Shown: piece after piece, positions 15,205 to 23,087 of the stretch
Position numbering within the stretch: position 1 is the stretch's first letter
Layout of the letters: each line of letters opens with the position of its first letter
Notes under the pieces: generated by a model
The model's database searches: none
Seen by the model: the letters and a program-made list of their open reading frames with translations, nothing else
Told to the model about the DNA's origin: nothing
Origin: Kistimonas sp. bin40
Lineage (GTDB): Bacteria; Pseudomonadota; Gammaproteobacteria; Pseudomonadales; Endozoicomonadaceae
Reading direction: 5' to 3'
Length of the DNA stretch: 39,076 nt
Assembly: GCA_002238585.1 (NCBI GenBank)
Contig: MPMQ01000025.1
Coordinates: 1 to 39,076 of the forward strand
Translations under genes and position numbers: made by a program

Positions 15205-15494
15205 GGGCTGCCTCCAGGCGGTTGCTCCCGACATGTCGTTGCCGGGCTGTGCAAGCGCCTCCCGGAACGGGTGACGTCCGGCTGTTCGCCCTGGTGTGGA
15301 GGGCTATCCCTTACCGGGTCTTGCGGCTGTGGTATTCAGTGGAAAATCCGGCAGTTGCCTGCGGCCCGGGAAGCACTTGCGGCCGGTATTATTCGCGAAA
15401 GAAGCTCGACAGACAAGGCGCGCCACACCGGGCCCTTTCAGCCCCGCCTCCCTTCGTGGGGGATGCGCACAGGGAGACTGGAAAGAGGCCTGCA
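15205..15494. other. Spacer before the unit 7 leader
   Basis: About 290 bases containing the upstream region of the TM2 gene and nothing else that I can support. The unit 7 frame stays open through it by chance. Confidence 0.4.
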
Positions 15495-15701
15495 GGCCCT
15501 GTATGCCACCAGGCCGGTCGGGAACCTGAAGCCCGGAGTCATTGTCCAACCTTTATGCCAATTGGATTTGAATGGCAGATCAGAAGTTCAAGGGGGCCCA
15601 GCGTGCGGGCCTCCCCCTGCTGCAAGAACTTTTACACCCTGGGAAGCGGGGAATCGGAAAATAAAGGAGCACGTATTCCATGGACTCAGGAGACTTTTCT
15701 T
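15495..15701 (+). repeat. Duplicated leader, copy 1 (upstream of unit 7)
   Basis: From GGCCCTGTATGCCA to the start codon this sequence is closely repeated at 18435-18636 before unit 8, including AATGGCAGATCAGAA, GGGGGCCCAGCGTGCGGG and GGAGACTTTTCTT directly before the start. It marks the left part of a tandem duplication. It probably contains the promoter and ribosome-binding site (inference); I see no clear -35/-10 pair. Confidence 0.85.
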
Positions 15702-18242
15702 ATGAGAAACATCAGTACGAGAGCAGGTTCGGGGGCCGGTACGCCGGTTAGGCCGGGCCAGCTACCGCAAGCTGCGGCCGTCATGCCTGAACAGAGGCCC
15801 GGGGCCGTGCAACAGATTCGTGCAAACCGCGATCAGCATAGTCCGTCTGACAGCGCGCTGGTGGACAGAAAAGTTTGGGCACTGAACGCGGATCCACAAC
15901 AGCGCGTGCCTGAGAACCAGGCGAGACACGAATTGATGAGGGAACGGGGAGCGCTGCGGGATGGACCGGACGGGGTGCCCCCTGCTGCGCCGGATCTCCC
16001 GGTGCGGCACGCCGCCACCGCTCAGGATAAATGTCGGCAGTATGAACTCTCTCATGTGCCGGTTGTTGCGTGCCGGTTTCTTCGTACCGGTTTCTTCGTA
16101 CCGGTTTCTTCGTGCCGATTTCTTCAAAGGTGTAGCCACAAAATATTCGTCTCCCTGTCTGGGTTGGAAGCGTTACTTGTAAAAAACACAGATGTTCTCA
16201 GAAGAAAGTTTTCTGGATCAGGAGGCGTCACACTGGCTCAACCCACATTTGTCGGGAACAGGGCCCTGCAAGCCAGCCAGTTGCTGGAAGCCTGCCATTT
16301 TACGGGCACTGACCGGGTGGAACGCCAGCAGCTGGCAGCCGGACCGCGCCTGTCTGACATCCCGTCGCGGTGTGACCTCCTGGCAGGTCTGACAGGGGTG
16401 CCCCCCGCTGCTTTGGGTGTTGCACTGGGGCTGTCGGCTCATGAGATTCGGGAAACATTCAACTGGTGTGAGCCGCGCCTGCTGGTGCGTGCTTTCCTGA
16501 ACGAGCTCGACCTGCCACTGAGCCTGAACAAGCTGGCCTGCCAGCTGGAAAGGAGTCCTTTGGTTGCCTGCGCGGTTGCCAGCCAGATCAGGGCCCTCGG
16601 CGACCGCCATGGTGTCCGGCATCTCACCAGCGAGAACAGCAGGACACTGGTGCCTGATCTGGAGCCCTTGTTGGAACCCCTGGTGGGCGACCTGGGCCGG
16701 TTGGGGACGGCCCTTGGGATGCCGGAATCGAGGCTCGCCCCGTTCAGGGAAGGGGAGCTCTCACCCGGTAGAGAACGGGAAGACAGCTTGGTCGCCAGTG
16801 TTGTTGACAGCGGCCTCGCCCGCAGGCGAAAGCTGATGCCATCAAAACCGGAGCTTACCTACGAGGAGTGGATAAACCTGCTGGCCAGGGCCGGTGCTGG
16901 TGTTGACCTGGAGCGGGTGGCCGGCACCTGGCGGCTGGAATCGTCGCTGGGGTTCAGCAGCTGGCGCAGCTATCAGCGTTATGTTGTCAGTTCTGTGACC
17001 GACGAGCTGATGTATGACCATGAGCTGGATCCGGATGCGCCTGTACTGCTGCACAAGGTCTGGACGGCGCTGAGTGCCTATGCCAGTGATGTTTCCTTTT
17101 CGCTGGCACTGGATGACGGCACTGATCTGCGCAGCATTCTTGAAAGAGGTCGTTGGGATCATGCCGGTCTGTTCAGCCTGGTCAAGCATGTGATGGCTCG
17201 GGATGATGATGGCTATTGTCTCAGCGGTTCAGCCTTGAGAAACCTGATTCTCTCCGAAATGGTGCCCATGCCCGTTGTGGCGCGGCTGCCACCGTCGTAT
17301 TGGTACCGGTCGTCTGTTGAGGAGACCGATTCCCGGCGGTTGAGTCCTGCTGACCTGACGCAACTGTCGCTTGCGGACCGTCCGGAGCTGGATGCTCTGT
17401 ACATGGCCGTTGCGCTGGGCGTGGGTGCTGTGCCGATCTCCCAGCAGCTGGGACTGGACGTGCGTTCGCGCGCCGCGTGCATCTGGCAGCGCATCTACAG
17501 CCGTTGCCCCGGGTTGGAAACAGGGCAGCTGATGAAGGTGTTCGTGCAGTTCCGCAAGCTGGATCTGCTTCTGCTATATGAGCTGACACATCAAAACCTG
17601 AGGGCCCAGGACAACGCGCGACTTGAGCCGTCTGCCAGTGCGTTTCTACCCCGGATAGAGCAGTTCATTCGCCTGGGCCTGGACCTGCCTCATTGCGGCA
17701 GGCTGGTGGACAAATTCATCCGCACCCATAACCTGGAAAAGCAGCCGGGTTTCTCTGTTCTGCCAGGCAGAGAGCCCCATTGGTGTCTGTTGAACTGTCT
17801 GGCGCTGGATCCCCAGCTGCTGGAATCCTGGAGCCGTTTTGCGCGTGCTGAACACTTGTCGACTCTGAAAGAAGGCGATGGGGAGACGGCAACAGCCTGT
17901 AAGGGTGACTGTGATCCGGATGACTATATCTGTCCGATTTCACTGACTTATATGGAGGACCCGGTAGCCATTTTCGGGAAACACAATGTCAGGCGCTTCT
18001 TCAGCGAGAAATGGTTGAGGCAATCCCTGGAGACAACGGGGCCTTTCCATCCGCTGACACGCGAAGACCTGTCTATGGATGACATACCGCCGGTGGATAA
18101 GAAGCACCTGAAGCATATTCATGCGTGGCGTGTGAGCCATCCTGAAGAGGAAGAGGATGGTAAACCCTTTGTGCCCCCCTGCCGCCAGCAAATGGCGCAA
18201 GCAGACTCTGACGAGGACGTTTCCGCCACACCGCCGGAATGA
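15702..18242 (+). CDS. Array unit 7: U-box protein with 93-residue insertion
   Basis: The start is ATG 15702 (MRNISTRAGSGAGTPVRPG), with GGAG about 9 bases upstream, matching the GTG start of unit 8; upstream in-frame codons overlap the TM2 gene and are ignored. At 846 residues it is the longest single copy. It aligns with unit 8 throughout except for residues 105-197, a clean extra segment. Landmarks: ALVDRKVWALNADPQQRVPE (family motif), ALGVALGLSAHEI, TYEEWINLLARAGAGVDLER, VLLHKVWTALSAYASDVSF, RRLSPADLTQLSLAD, LETGQLMKVFVQFRKLDLL (Gln for the usual His), and WCLLNCLALDPQLLESW. The U-box at about 741-826 reads YICPISLTYMEDPVAIFGK, FFSEKWLRQSL, GPFHPLTREDLSMDDI, HLKHIHAWRVSHPEEEED. An acidic tail of 20 residues follows. 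Confidence 0.88.
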   Translation: MRNISTRAGSGAGTPVRPGQLPQAAAVMPEQRPGAVQQIRANRDQHSPSDSALVDRKVWALNADPQQRVPENQARHELMRERGALRDGPDGVPPAAPDLPVRHAATAQDKCRQYELSHVPVVACRFLRTGFFVPVSSCRFLQRCSHKIFVSLSGLEALLVKNTDVLRRKFSGSGGVTLAQPTFVGNRALQASQLLEACHFTGTDRVERQQLAAGPRLSDIPSRCDLLAGLTGVPPAALGVALGLSAHEIRETFNWCEPRLLVRAFLNELDLPLSLNKLACQLERSPLVACAVASQIRALGDRHGVRHLTSENSRTLVPDLEPLLEPLVGDLGRLGTALGMPESRLAPFREGELSPGREREDSLVASVVDSGLARRRKLMPSKPELTYEEWINLLARAGAGVDLERVAGTWRLESSLGFSSWRSYQRYVVSSVTDELMYDHELDPDAPVLLHKVWTALSAYASDVSFSLALDDGTDLRSILERGRWDHAGLFSLVKHVMARDDDGYCLSGSALRNLILSEMVPMPVVARLPPSYWYRSSVEETDSRRLSPADLTQLSLADRPELDALYMAVALGVGAVPISQQLGLDVRSRAACIWQRIYSRCPGLETGQLMKVFVQFRKLDLLLLYELTHQNLRAQDNARLEPSASAFLPRIEQFIRLGLDLPHCGRLVDKFIRTHNLEKQPGFSVLPGREPHWCLLNCLALDPQLLESWSRFARAEHLSTLKEGDGETATACKGDCDPDDYICPISLTYMEDPVAIFGKHNVRRFFSEKWLRQSLETTGPFHPLTREDLSMDDIPPVDKKHLKHIHAWRVSHPEEEEDGKPFVPPCRQQMAQADSDEDVSATPPE
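16014..16292 (+). other. 279-bp in-frame insertion in unit 7
   Basis: The flanks read CACGCC before and TGCCATTTTAC after; in unit 8 the two sides are joined as CAAGCCCGCCATTTCAC. The extra 279 bases are exactly 93 codons, which equals the whole length difference between the two proteins. Composition is more AT-rich than its surroundings. GCC occurs at both edges. The encoded residues are hydrophobic and Cys/Phe/Arg-rich (for example VVACRFLRTGFFVPVSSCRF) and unlike the family. Origin unknown. Confidence 0.85.
16070..16125 (+). repeat. Four 14-bp tandem repeats inside the unit 7 insertion
   Basis: The unit GTGCCGGTTTCTTC occurs four times with single-base changes (GTACCGG twice, GTGCCGA once). 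The length of 14 is not a multiple of three, so successive copies are read in different frames; the total of 56 bases together with the remainder of the insertion still keeps the gene open. Confidence 0.95.
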
Positions 18243-18434
18243 TGAAGCCAGTCTGCTGACGAATGCATTCTACGAGGCAGGTCTTCTGACGAATGCATTC
18301 TGCTGTCACTCTGGACGTTTTTTCGCCAGGCAAAACAACAGCCTGAGCGCCGTTTGTGCCTTGACATGGCCTGGCAGGTGCCGAGGTCAAAATCCTGGAG
18401 TCTGTTGCCAGGCAGCAGTGGCCAGTGGCGTCTT
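18243..18434. other. Spacer at the unit 7/8 duplication junction
   Basis: It begins with the same sequence that follows unit 8, but with an extra partial duplication: CTGACGAATGCATTCT occurs twice about 30 bases apart, whereas unit 8 is followed by one copy. It then enters the fossil start of a unit 9-like gene and, from about 18380, unplaced sequence up to the repeated leader. Confidence 0.7.
18311..18376 (+). pseudogene. Fossil start of a unit 9-like gene
   Basis: CTGGACG..TTTTTCGCC, then AGGCAAAACAACAGCC and GAGCGCCGTTTGTG, matches 20937-21000, where unit 9 begins (CTGGACGATTTTTCGCC, then ATGCAAAACACCAGCC). The start codon is AGG here instead of ATG and the match ends after about 65 bases. 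This is the severed 5' end of the gene that followed unit 7 before unit 8 was inserted by duplication. Confidence 0.8.
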
Positions 18435-18636
18435 GGCCCTGTATGCCAGCAGCCAGGGAACCTGAAGCCCAAAGTCATTGTCCAACCCCCACGCCAATTG
18501 AAGTTGAATGGCAGATCAGAAATTCAAGGGGGCCCAGCGTGCGGGCTCCCCCTGCTGCAAGAGCTTTTACACCGATGAAAGCGGGCAATCGGAAAGTGAA
18601 GAAGCACGTATTTCATTGACTTTGGAGACTTTTCTT
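18435..18636 (+). repeat. Duplicated leader, copy 2 (upstream of unit 8)
   Basis: Second copy of the 15495-15701 leader, with scattered substitutions. It ends GGAGACTTTTCTT followed by the GTG start of unit 8. Confidence 0.85.
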
Positions 18637-20898
18637 GTGGAAAACATCAGTACGAGAGCAGGTTCGGGGGCCGGTACGCCGGTTGGGCCGGGCCAGCTAC
18701 CGCAAGCTGCGGCCGTCATGCCTGAACAGAGGCCCGGGGCCGTGCAACAGATTCCTGCAAACCGCGATCAGCATAGTCCGCCTGACAGCGCGCTGGTGGG
18801 CAGAAGAGTTTATGCACTGAACGCGGAGGCACAGCAGCGCGTGCCGGAGAACCAGGCGATACACGAATTGATGAGGGAACGGGGAGCGCTGTTGGAGGGA
18901 CCGGACGGGGTTCCCCCTGCTACGCCGGATCTCCCGGTGCGACAAGCCCGCCATTTCACGGGAACTGACCGGGTGGAACGCCAGCAGCTGGCAGCCGGGC
19001 CCTGCCTGTCTGACATCCCGTCGAGCTGTGAACTGCTGGCCGGTCTTACAGGGGTGCCCCCTGCTGCTCTGGGTGTCGCGCTGGAGCTGTCGGCTCATGA
19101 GATTCGGGGGGCATTCCACTGGTGTGAGTCGCGCTGTCTGGTGCGTACTTTCCTGAGCGCGCTCGACCTGCCACTGCGCCTGGACAAGCTGGCCTGCCAG
19201 CTGGAAAGGAGTCCTTTGGGTGCCTGTGCGGTTGCCAGCCAGATCAGGGCCCTTGGCGACCGCCATGGTGTCCGGCATCTCACCAGCGAGAACAGCAGGA
19301 CACTGGTGCCTGATCTGGAGCCCTTGTTGGCACCCCTGGTGGGCGACCTGGGCCGGTTGGGGACGGCTCTTGGGGTGCCGGAATCGAGACTCGCTCAGCT
19401 CAAGGAAGGGGGGCTTGCACCCAGTAGGGAATGGGAAAAAGGGTTTGTCACCGCTGTTGTGTGCAGTGCCCTCGCCCGCAGGCGAAGGCTGATGCCATCA
19501 AAACCGGAGCTTACCTACGAGGAGTGGATGAACCTGCTGGCCAGGGCCGGTGCTGGTATTGACCTGGAGGGGGTGGCCGACACCTGGCGACTGGAGTTGC
19601 CGCCGGGCCACGACAGCTGGCGTTGCTATCAGCGTTATGTTGTCGGTCGTGTTACCACCGAGCTGATGTATGGGCGTGAGTGGGAGCCGAATAAGCCTAT
19701 ACCGCTGCACCAGGTCTGGACCGCGTTGAGTGCCTATGCCAGTGATTTATCTTTTTCGCAGGCACTGGATGACGGCATTGATCTGCGCAGCATTCTTGAA
19801 AGAGGTCTTTGGGATTATGCCGGTCTGTTCAGCCTGGTGAAGCAGGTGACGGCTCAGGGTGATGACGGCTATTGTCTCAGCGATTCAACCTTGGGTCGCC
19901 TGATTCGCTCCCGATTGGCGCCCGAGCCCGTTTTACTGCATCTGCTACGGTTGTACCGCTCCGGGCCGTCTGTTGCGCAGACCGATTCCCGGCGGTTGAG
20001 TCCTGCAGACCTGGCGCAACTGTCGCTTGCGGACGGTGCGGAGCTGGATGCTCTGGACATGGCCGTTGCGCTGGGCGTGGGTGCTGTGCCGATCTCCCGG
20101 GAGCGGGGACCGGACGCGCGCTCGCGCGCCGCGTGCATCTGGCAGCGCATCTACAGCCGTTGCCCCGGGTTGGAAACCGGGCAGCTGGTGAAGGTGTTCG
20201 TGCAGTTCCGCAAGCTGGATCTGATATACATACTGGCACCTCAAGTCTTGTGGACTCTGGGTCAAGGCGACTCGCGACTTGAGCAGTCTGCCAGTGCGTT
20301 GCCACCCCGGATGGCGCAGTTCATTCGCCTGAGCCAGGAACTGCCTCATTGCGGCAGGCTGGTGGACGAATTCATCCGCTTGCATAACCTGGAGCAGCAG
20401 CCGGGTTTTTGTGTTCTGCCAGGCAAAGCGCCCCATTGGTGTCTGTTGAACTGTCTGGCGCTGGATCTCCGGCTGCTGGAAGCCTGGAGCCGTTTTGCGC
20501 CTGCTGAACACTTGTCGACTCTGGAAGAAGGCAATGGAGAGACGGCAACAGGCTGTAAGGGTGACTGTGGTCCGGATGACTATCGTTGTCCGATTTCACT
20601 GGCCTATATGGATGACCCGGTAGCCCTTATCTGGAAACAGGGTGTCAGGCACTTTTTCAGCGAGAAATACTTGAGGCAATCCCTGGCCATAACGGGGCAT
20701 TTCCACCCGCTGACACGTCAACCCCTGTCTCTGGATGATATACCGCCGGTGGATAAGCAGCACCTGAAGCATATTCATGCGTGGCGTGTAAGCCATCCTG
20801 AAGAGGAAGAGGATGGTAAACCCTTTGTGCCCCCCTGCCGCCAGCAACTGGCGCAAGCAGACTCTGACGAGAACGTTTTCGCCACACCGCCGGAATGA
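18637..20898 (+). CDS. Array unit 8: U-box protein, duplicate of unit 7
   Basis: The start is GTG 18637, at the position of the ATG of unit 7, giving 753 residues (MENISTRAGSGAGTPVGPG). It has the same layout as unit 7 without the 93-residue insertion; long stretches are identical (GDRHGVRHLTSENSRTLVPD) while the middle of the core differs more (for example RVTTELMYGREWEPNKPIPL). Landmarks are ALVGRRVYALNAEAQQRVPE, TYEEWMNLLARAGAGIDLEG, LETGQLVKVFVQFRKLDLI and WCLLNCLALDLRLLEAW. The U-box lies at about 648-733 (YRCPISLAYMDDPVALIWK, FFSEKYLRQSL, GHFHPLTRQPLSLDDI). Its GHFHPLTRQPL is even closer to the animal CHIP loop. The tail ends DSDENVFATPPE, as in unit 7. Confidence 0.9.
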   Translation: MENISTRAGSGAGTPVGPGQLPQAAAVMPEQRPGAVQQIPANRDQHSPPDSALVGRRVYALNAEAQQRVPENQAIHELMRERGALLEGPDGVPPATPDLPVRQARHFTGTDRVERQQLAAGPCLSDIPSSCELLAGLTGVPPAALGVALELSAHEIRGAFHWCESRCLVRTFLSALDLPLRLDKLACQLERSPLGACAVASQIRALGDRHGVRHLTSENSRTLVPDLEPLLAPLVGDLGRLGTALGVPESRLAQLKEGGLAPSREWEKGFVTAVVCSALARRRRLMPSKPELTYEEWMNLLARAGAGIDLEGVADTWRLELPPGHDSWRCYQRYVVGRVTTELMYGREWEPNKPIPLHQVWTALSAYASDLSFSQALDDGIDLRSILERGLWDYAGLFSLVKQVTAQGDDGYCLSDSTLGRLIRSRLAPEPVLLHLLRLYRSGPSVAQTDSRRLSPADLAQLSLADGAELDALDMAVALGVGAVPISRERGPDARSRAACIWQRIYSRCPGLETGQLVKVFVQFRKLDLIYILAPQVLWTLGQGDSRLEQSASALPPRMAQFIRLSQELPHCGRLVDEFIRLHNLEQQPGFCVLPGKAPHWCLLNCLALDLRLLEAWSRFAPAEHLSTLEEGNGETATGCKGDCGPDDYRCPISLAYMDDPVALIWKQGVRHFFSEKYLRQSLAITGHFHPLTRQPLSLDDIPPVDKQHLKHIHAWRVSHPEEEEDGKPFVPPCRQQLAQADSDENVFATPPE

Positions 20899-20953
20899 AG
20901 AAGCCAGTCTGCTGACGAATGCATTCTGCTGTAACTCTGGACGATTTTTCGCC

Positions 20954-22984
20954 ATGCAAAACACCAGCCCGAGCGCCGTTTGTGGCGCCTTGACATCGCC
21001 TGGCGCACTGCCGCCAGCTACCGTATCACGCCCTGGCAGGCAGGTGGCAGAGGGCAACAGACAGCCGGCTGCGATCAGGCCCCCGCTGCCGGACAGGGCC
21101 CTGGCCGGCCGACGGGTTCACCCGCTGCACACGGCTGCGGCAGACACAGTGCCGGACCGGCAGGCACTGTGTGAGCTCTTGTATGAGCTGGCACCCGCCC
21201 CCGCCGCGCTGGGCATTGCGCTGGGTGTGCCGCCCCGCAGACTTCTGGCGGCGCTGAGCTGGTGTGATCGTAACTCCTTCCAACAAGTGGGTGCGCTGCT
21301 GCGCGCGGCCAGGCTGCCAATCCCTGTGCATGAGCTGGCTGGCCGGCTGGACAGAGGCTGCGTGCGTGCCACCCAGGTTGCCACGCAGCTCAGATCACTG
21401 GCTCAAGACCGCAAGGTGTATTGGTTGTATTCCCGCGACCAGCTTTTCTTTGATGAGCTGGTGTCTGTGCTCGCCCCCCTGGCCGGCGATCCTGGCTGGC
21501 TGGGCGCAGCCCTTGGCGTACCGCCAGCCCGGCTTGCCCAGTTGCGCGTGCAGGCAGCGCCCCCCGACCGGCGTCTGGCAATAAGGACCATGGTTGATGA
21601 GGACATCCTGCAACGGCGCCGTTCGTCACTGCCCGCGCGTAGCTGCCGTCAGTGGCTGGATGTCCTTGTCCGGGCCGGCGTAGCGGGTGAGGCTCTGGCG
21701 TGGGTGGCACAGCGCTGGCAGCTGGAGGTGCCGCCCGGCTACGGCAGCTGGCATGGCTACAGGCAGGCCCTGGCCGATACTGTCGCCGATGCGCTGATGG
21801 CAGGCGGTCAGCAGGCGCAGGAGACCCGGGTGCCGCTGTGGCAGGCCTGGGTTGTGTTGCGCGATCACATCGAGCAGCCTGGCTGTGCGCTGGCGTTGGG
21901 GCAGGCCCCCGACCCGGAGCTGTTTACGCCACAGGAATGGCATCAGGTGGGCCTGTGCGCTCTGCTGACGCATGCGCAGTCCCTGGGGGAGGAGGGCCAA
22001 CACATCAGTGGTTCGACCCTGGCGCGTCTGGTCCGCTCCCGCTGTGTGCCCCTTCGGTTCCGGGGGAGGTGGCAGTGTCAGCCGCCTGCTGCGCCAACGG
22101 CTTCCCGCCGCTTGCATCCTTCTGATCTGCCCTGTCTGGTGTTCGGGGTGGCTGAGGCGGGGCGGCAGGCACTGGAAATGGCAGCCTTGCTGGGGGTGGG
22201 TGGCCTGGATAACAGTCGGCAATGGTTTGGCTCCAGTGCTGAGGGGCGCGCCCTGTTGACCTGGCTGCGTATCAGCCGGCGTCTGCCCGGCCTGGAAACA
22301 GGACACCTGGTACGCTTGTTTGGCCTGTTTGACAAGAGGCCGCTGCTGGAAAAGCTGACCGGGACTTCAGACGCGCATCAGCCACTGGCACCAGCCGGCA
22401 GCTTGCTTGCGGATCGCGCTATGGCCTTCAGTCATCTGGCGCAGGAGCTGTCCGGGCAGCCGGCCCGGGTCCAGCAGTTCATCAGCAGCCACCAGGTCGA
22501 GCAGCACGCCGGTTACAGGGTGCTGGCCTGCAGTGAACCCTGGTGGCGGCTGTTGAATGCCATGGCCCTGGATCCCCTGCTGCTGAAAGCCTGGCACCGG
22601 TCGGGTGACGATGGCGGGCCACCGCAACACAGAGCCAACGCCGGGCCGGTACCGGTCGTTGCCGTAGACGAAGAGACGCTGGAAAAGACGCCAGCCGGCT
22701 GCCCGCGTGACTACATCTGTCCGATTTCACTGGAGTACATGACGGACCCGGTTGGCATTGCCGAGGATAACGGCAGGACGAATTACTTCAGCGGGAGGCA
22801 GTTGATGCGAGCACTGACCGAACTGGGGCCTGTCCATCCGTTGACACGCCGTCCCCTGTTGCCGCAAGACGTGCCGGCTGTGGATCAGGCCCACCTGGTG
22901 CGCATCAATGGCTGGCGTGTACGACATCCCGAGCTGGAAGAAGAGGGCACAGCCTTTGTGCCGCCGGGGTACCAGGGAACCTGA
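20954..22984 (+). CDS. Array unit 9: U-box protein
   Basis: A 676-residue protein. I choose ATG 20954 (MQNTSPSAVCGALTSPGALP) because MQN is the standard opening of the following units; the frame is open further upstream only because it overlaps the end of unit 8, 55 bases before. The ribosome-binding site is weak (CTGGACG). The family motif is ALAGRRVHPLHTAAADTVPD, followed by ALGIALGVPPRRLLAALSWC, SCRQWLDVLVRAGVAGEALA, VPLWQAWVVLRDHIEQPGC, RRLHPSDLPCLVFG, LETGHLVRLFGLFDKRPLLEK and WRLLNAMALDPLLLKAW. The U-box at about 587-671 reads YICPISLEYMTDPVGIAED, NYFSGRQLMRAL, GPVHPLTRRPLLPQDV, HLVRINGWRVRHPELEEE. It ends in the short GYQGT tail also seen, with changes, in units 10 and 12. It is closest to unit 5. 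Confidence 0.9.
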   Translation: MQNTSPSAVCGALTSPGALPPATVSRPGRQVAEGNRQPAAIRPPLPDRALAGRRVHPLHTAAADTVPDRQALCELLYELAPAPAALGIALGVPPRRLLAALSWCDRNSFQQVGALLRAARLPIPVHELAGRLDRGCVRATQVATQLRSLAQDRKVYWLYSRDQLFFDELVSVLAPLAGDPGWLGAALGVPPARLAQLRVQAAPPDRRLAIRTMVDEDILQRRRSSLPARSCRQWLDVLVRAGVAGEALAWVAQRWQLEVPPGYGSWHGYRQALADTVADALMAGGQQAQETRVPLWQAWVVLRDHIEQPGCALALGQAPDPELFTPQEWHQVGLCALLTHAQSLGEEGQHISGSTLARLVRSRCVPLRFRGRWQCQPPAAPTASRRLHPSDLPCLVFGVAEAGRQALEMAALLGVGGLDNSRQWFGSSAEGRALLTWLRISRRLPGLETGHLVRLFGLFDKRPLLEKLTGTSDAHQPLAPAGSLLADRAMAFSHLAQELSGQPARVQQFISSHQVEQHAGYRVLACSEPWWRLLNAMALDPLLLKAWHRSGDDGGPPQHRANAGPVPVVAVDEETLEKTPAGCPRDYICPISLEYMTDPVGIAEDNGRTNYFSGRQLMRALTELGPVHPLTRRPLLPQDVPAVDQAHLVRINGWRVRHPELEEEGTAFVPPGYQGT

Positions 22985-23087
22985 GCCGCCAGTGCGGGTC
23001 CAACCTGTCGGGCTGGGCTCCCGCAGCGGTGGAGTCCAGGCGTTATTCTGTCGCGAATCCGGTCGCGGTGTCCCTGGAGAAATTTTT
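22985..23087 (+). repeat. Conserved spacer element, copy before unit 10
   Basis: About 100 bases directly after one stop and ending at the next start. Recognisable blocks: GTGCGGGTCCAACCTGT, GGGCTGGGCTCCCGCA, GGTGGAGTCCAGG, TCGCGAATCCGGT and CCCTGGAGAAATTTTT before the ATG. The same blocks occur before units 11 and 13. GGAG in the last block is the ribosome-binding site. Confidence 0.8.

Noticed and set aside
15027-15701. Upstream in-frame extension of unit 7 by 225 codons
   Set aside because: It overlaps the TM2 gene on the other strand and the repeated leader; unit 8 starts at the equivalent of 15702, where a ribosome-binding site is present.
22908-23087. An earlier start for unit 10 at 22908
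   Set aside because: It would overlap the end of unit 9 and translate the conserved spacer; ATG 23088 has the ribosome-binding site and the family-type MQ opening.
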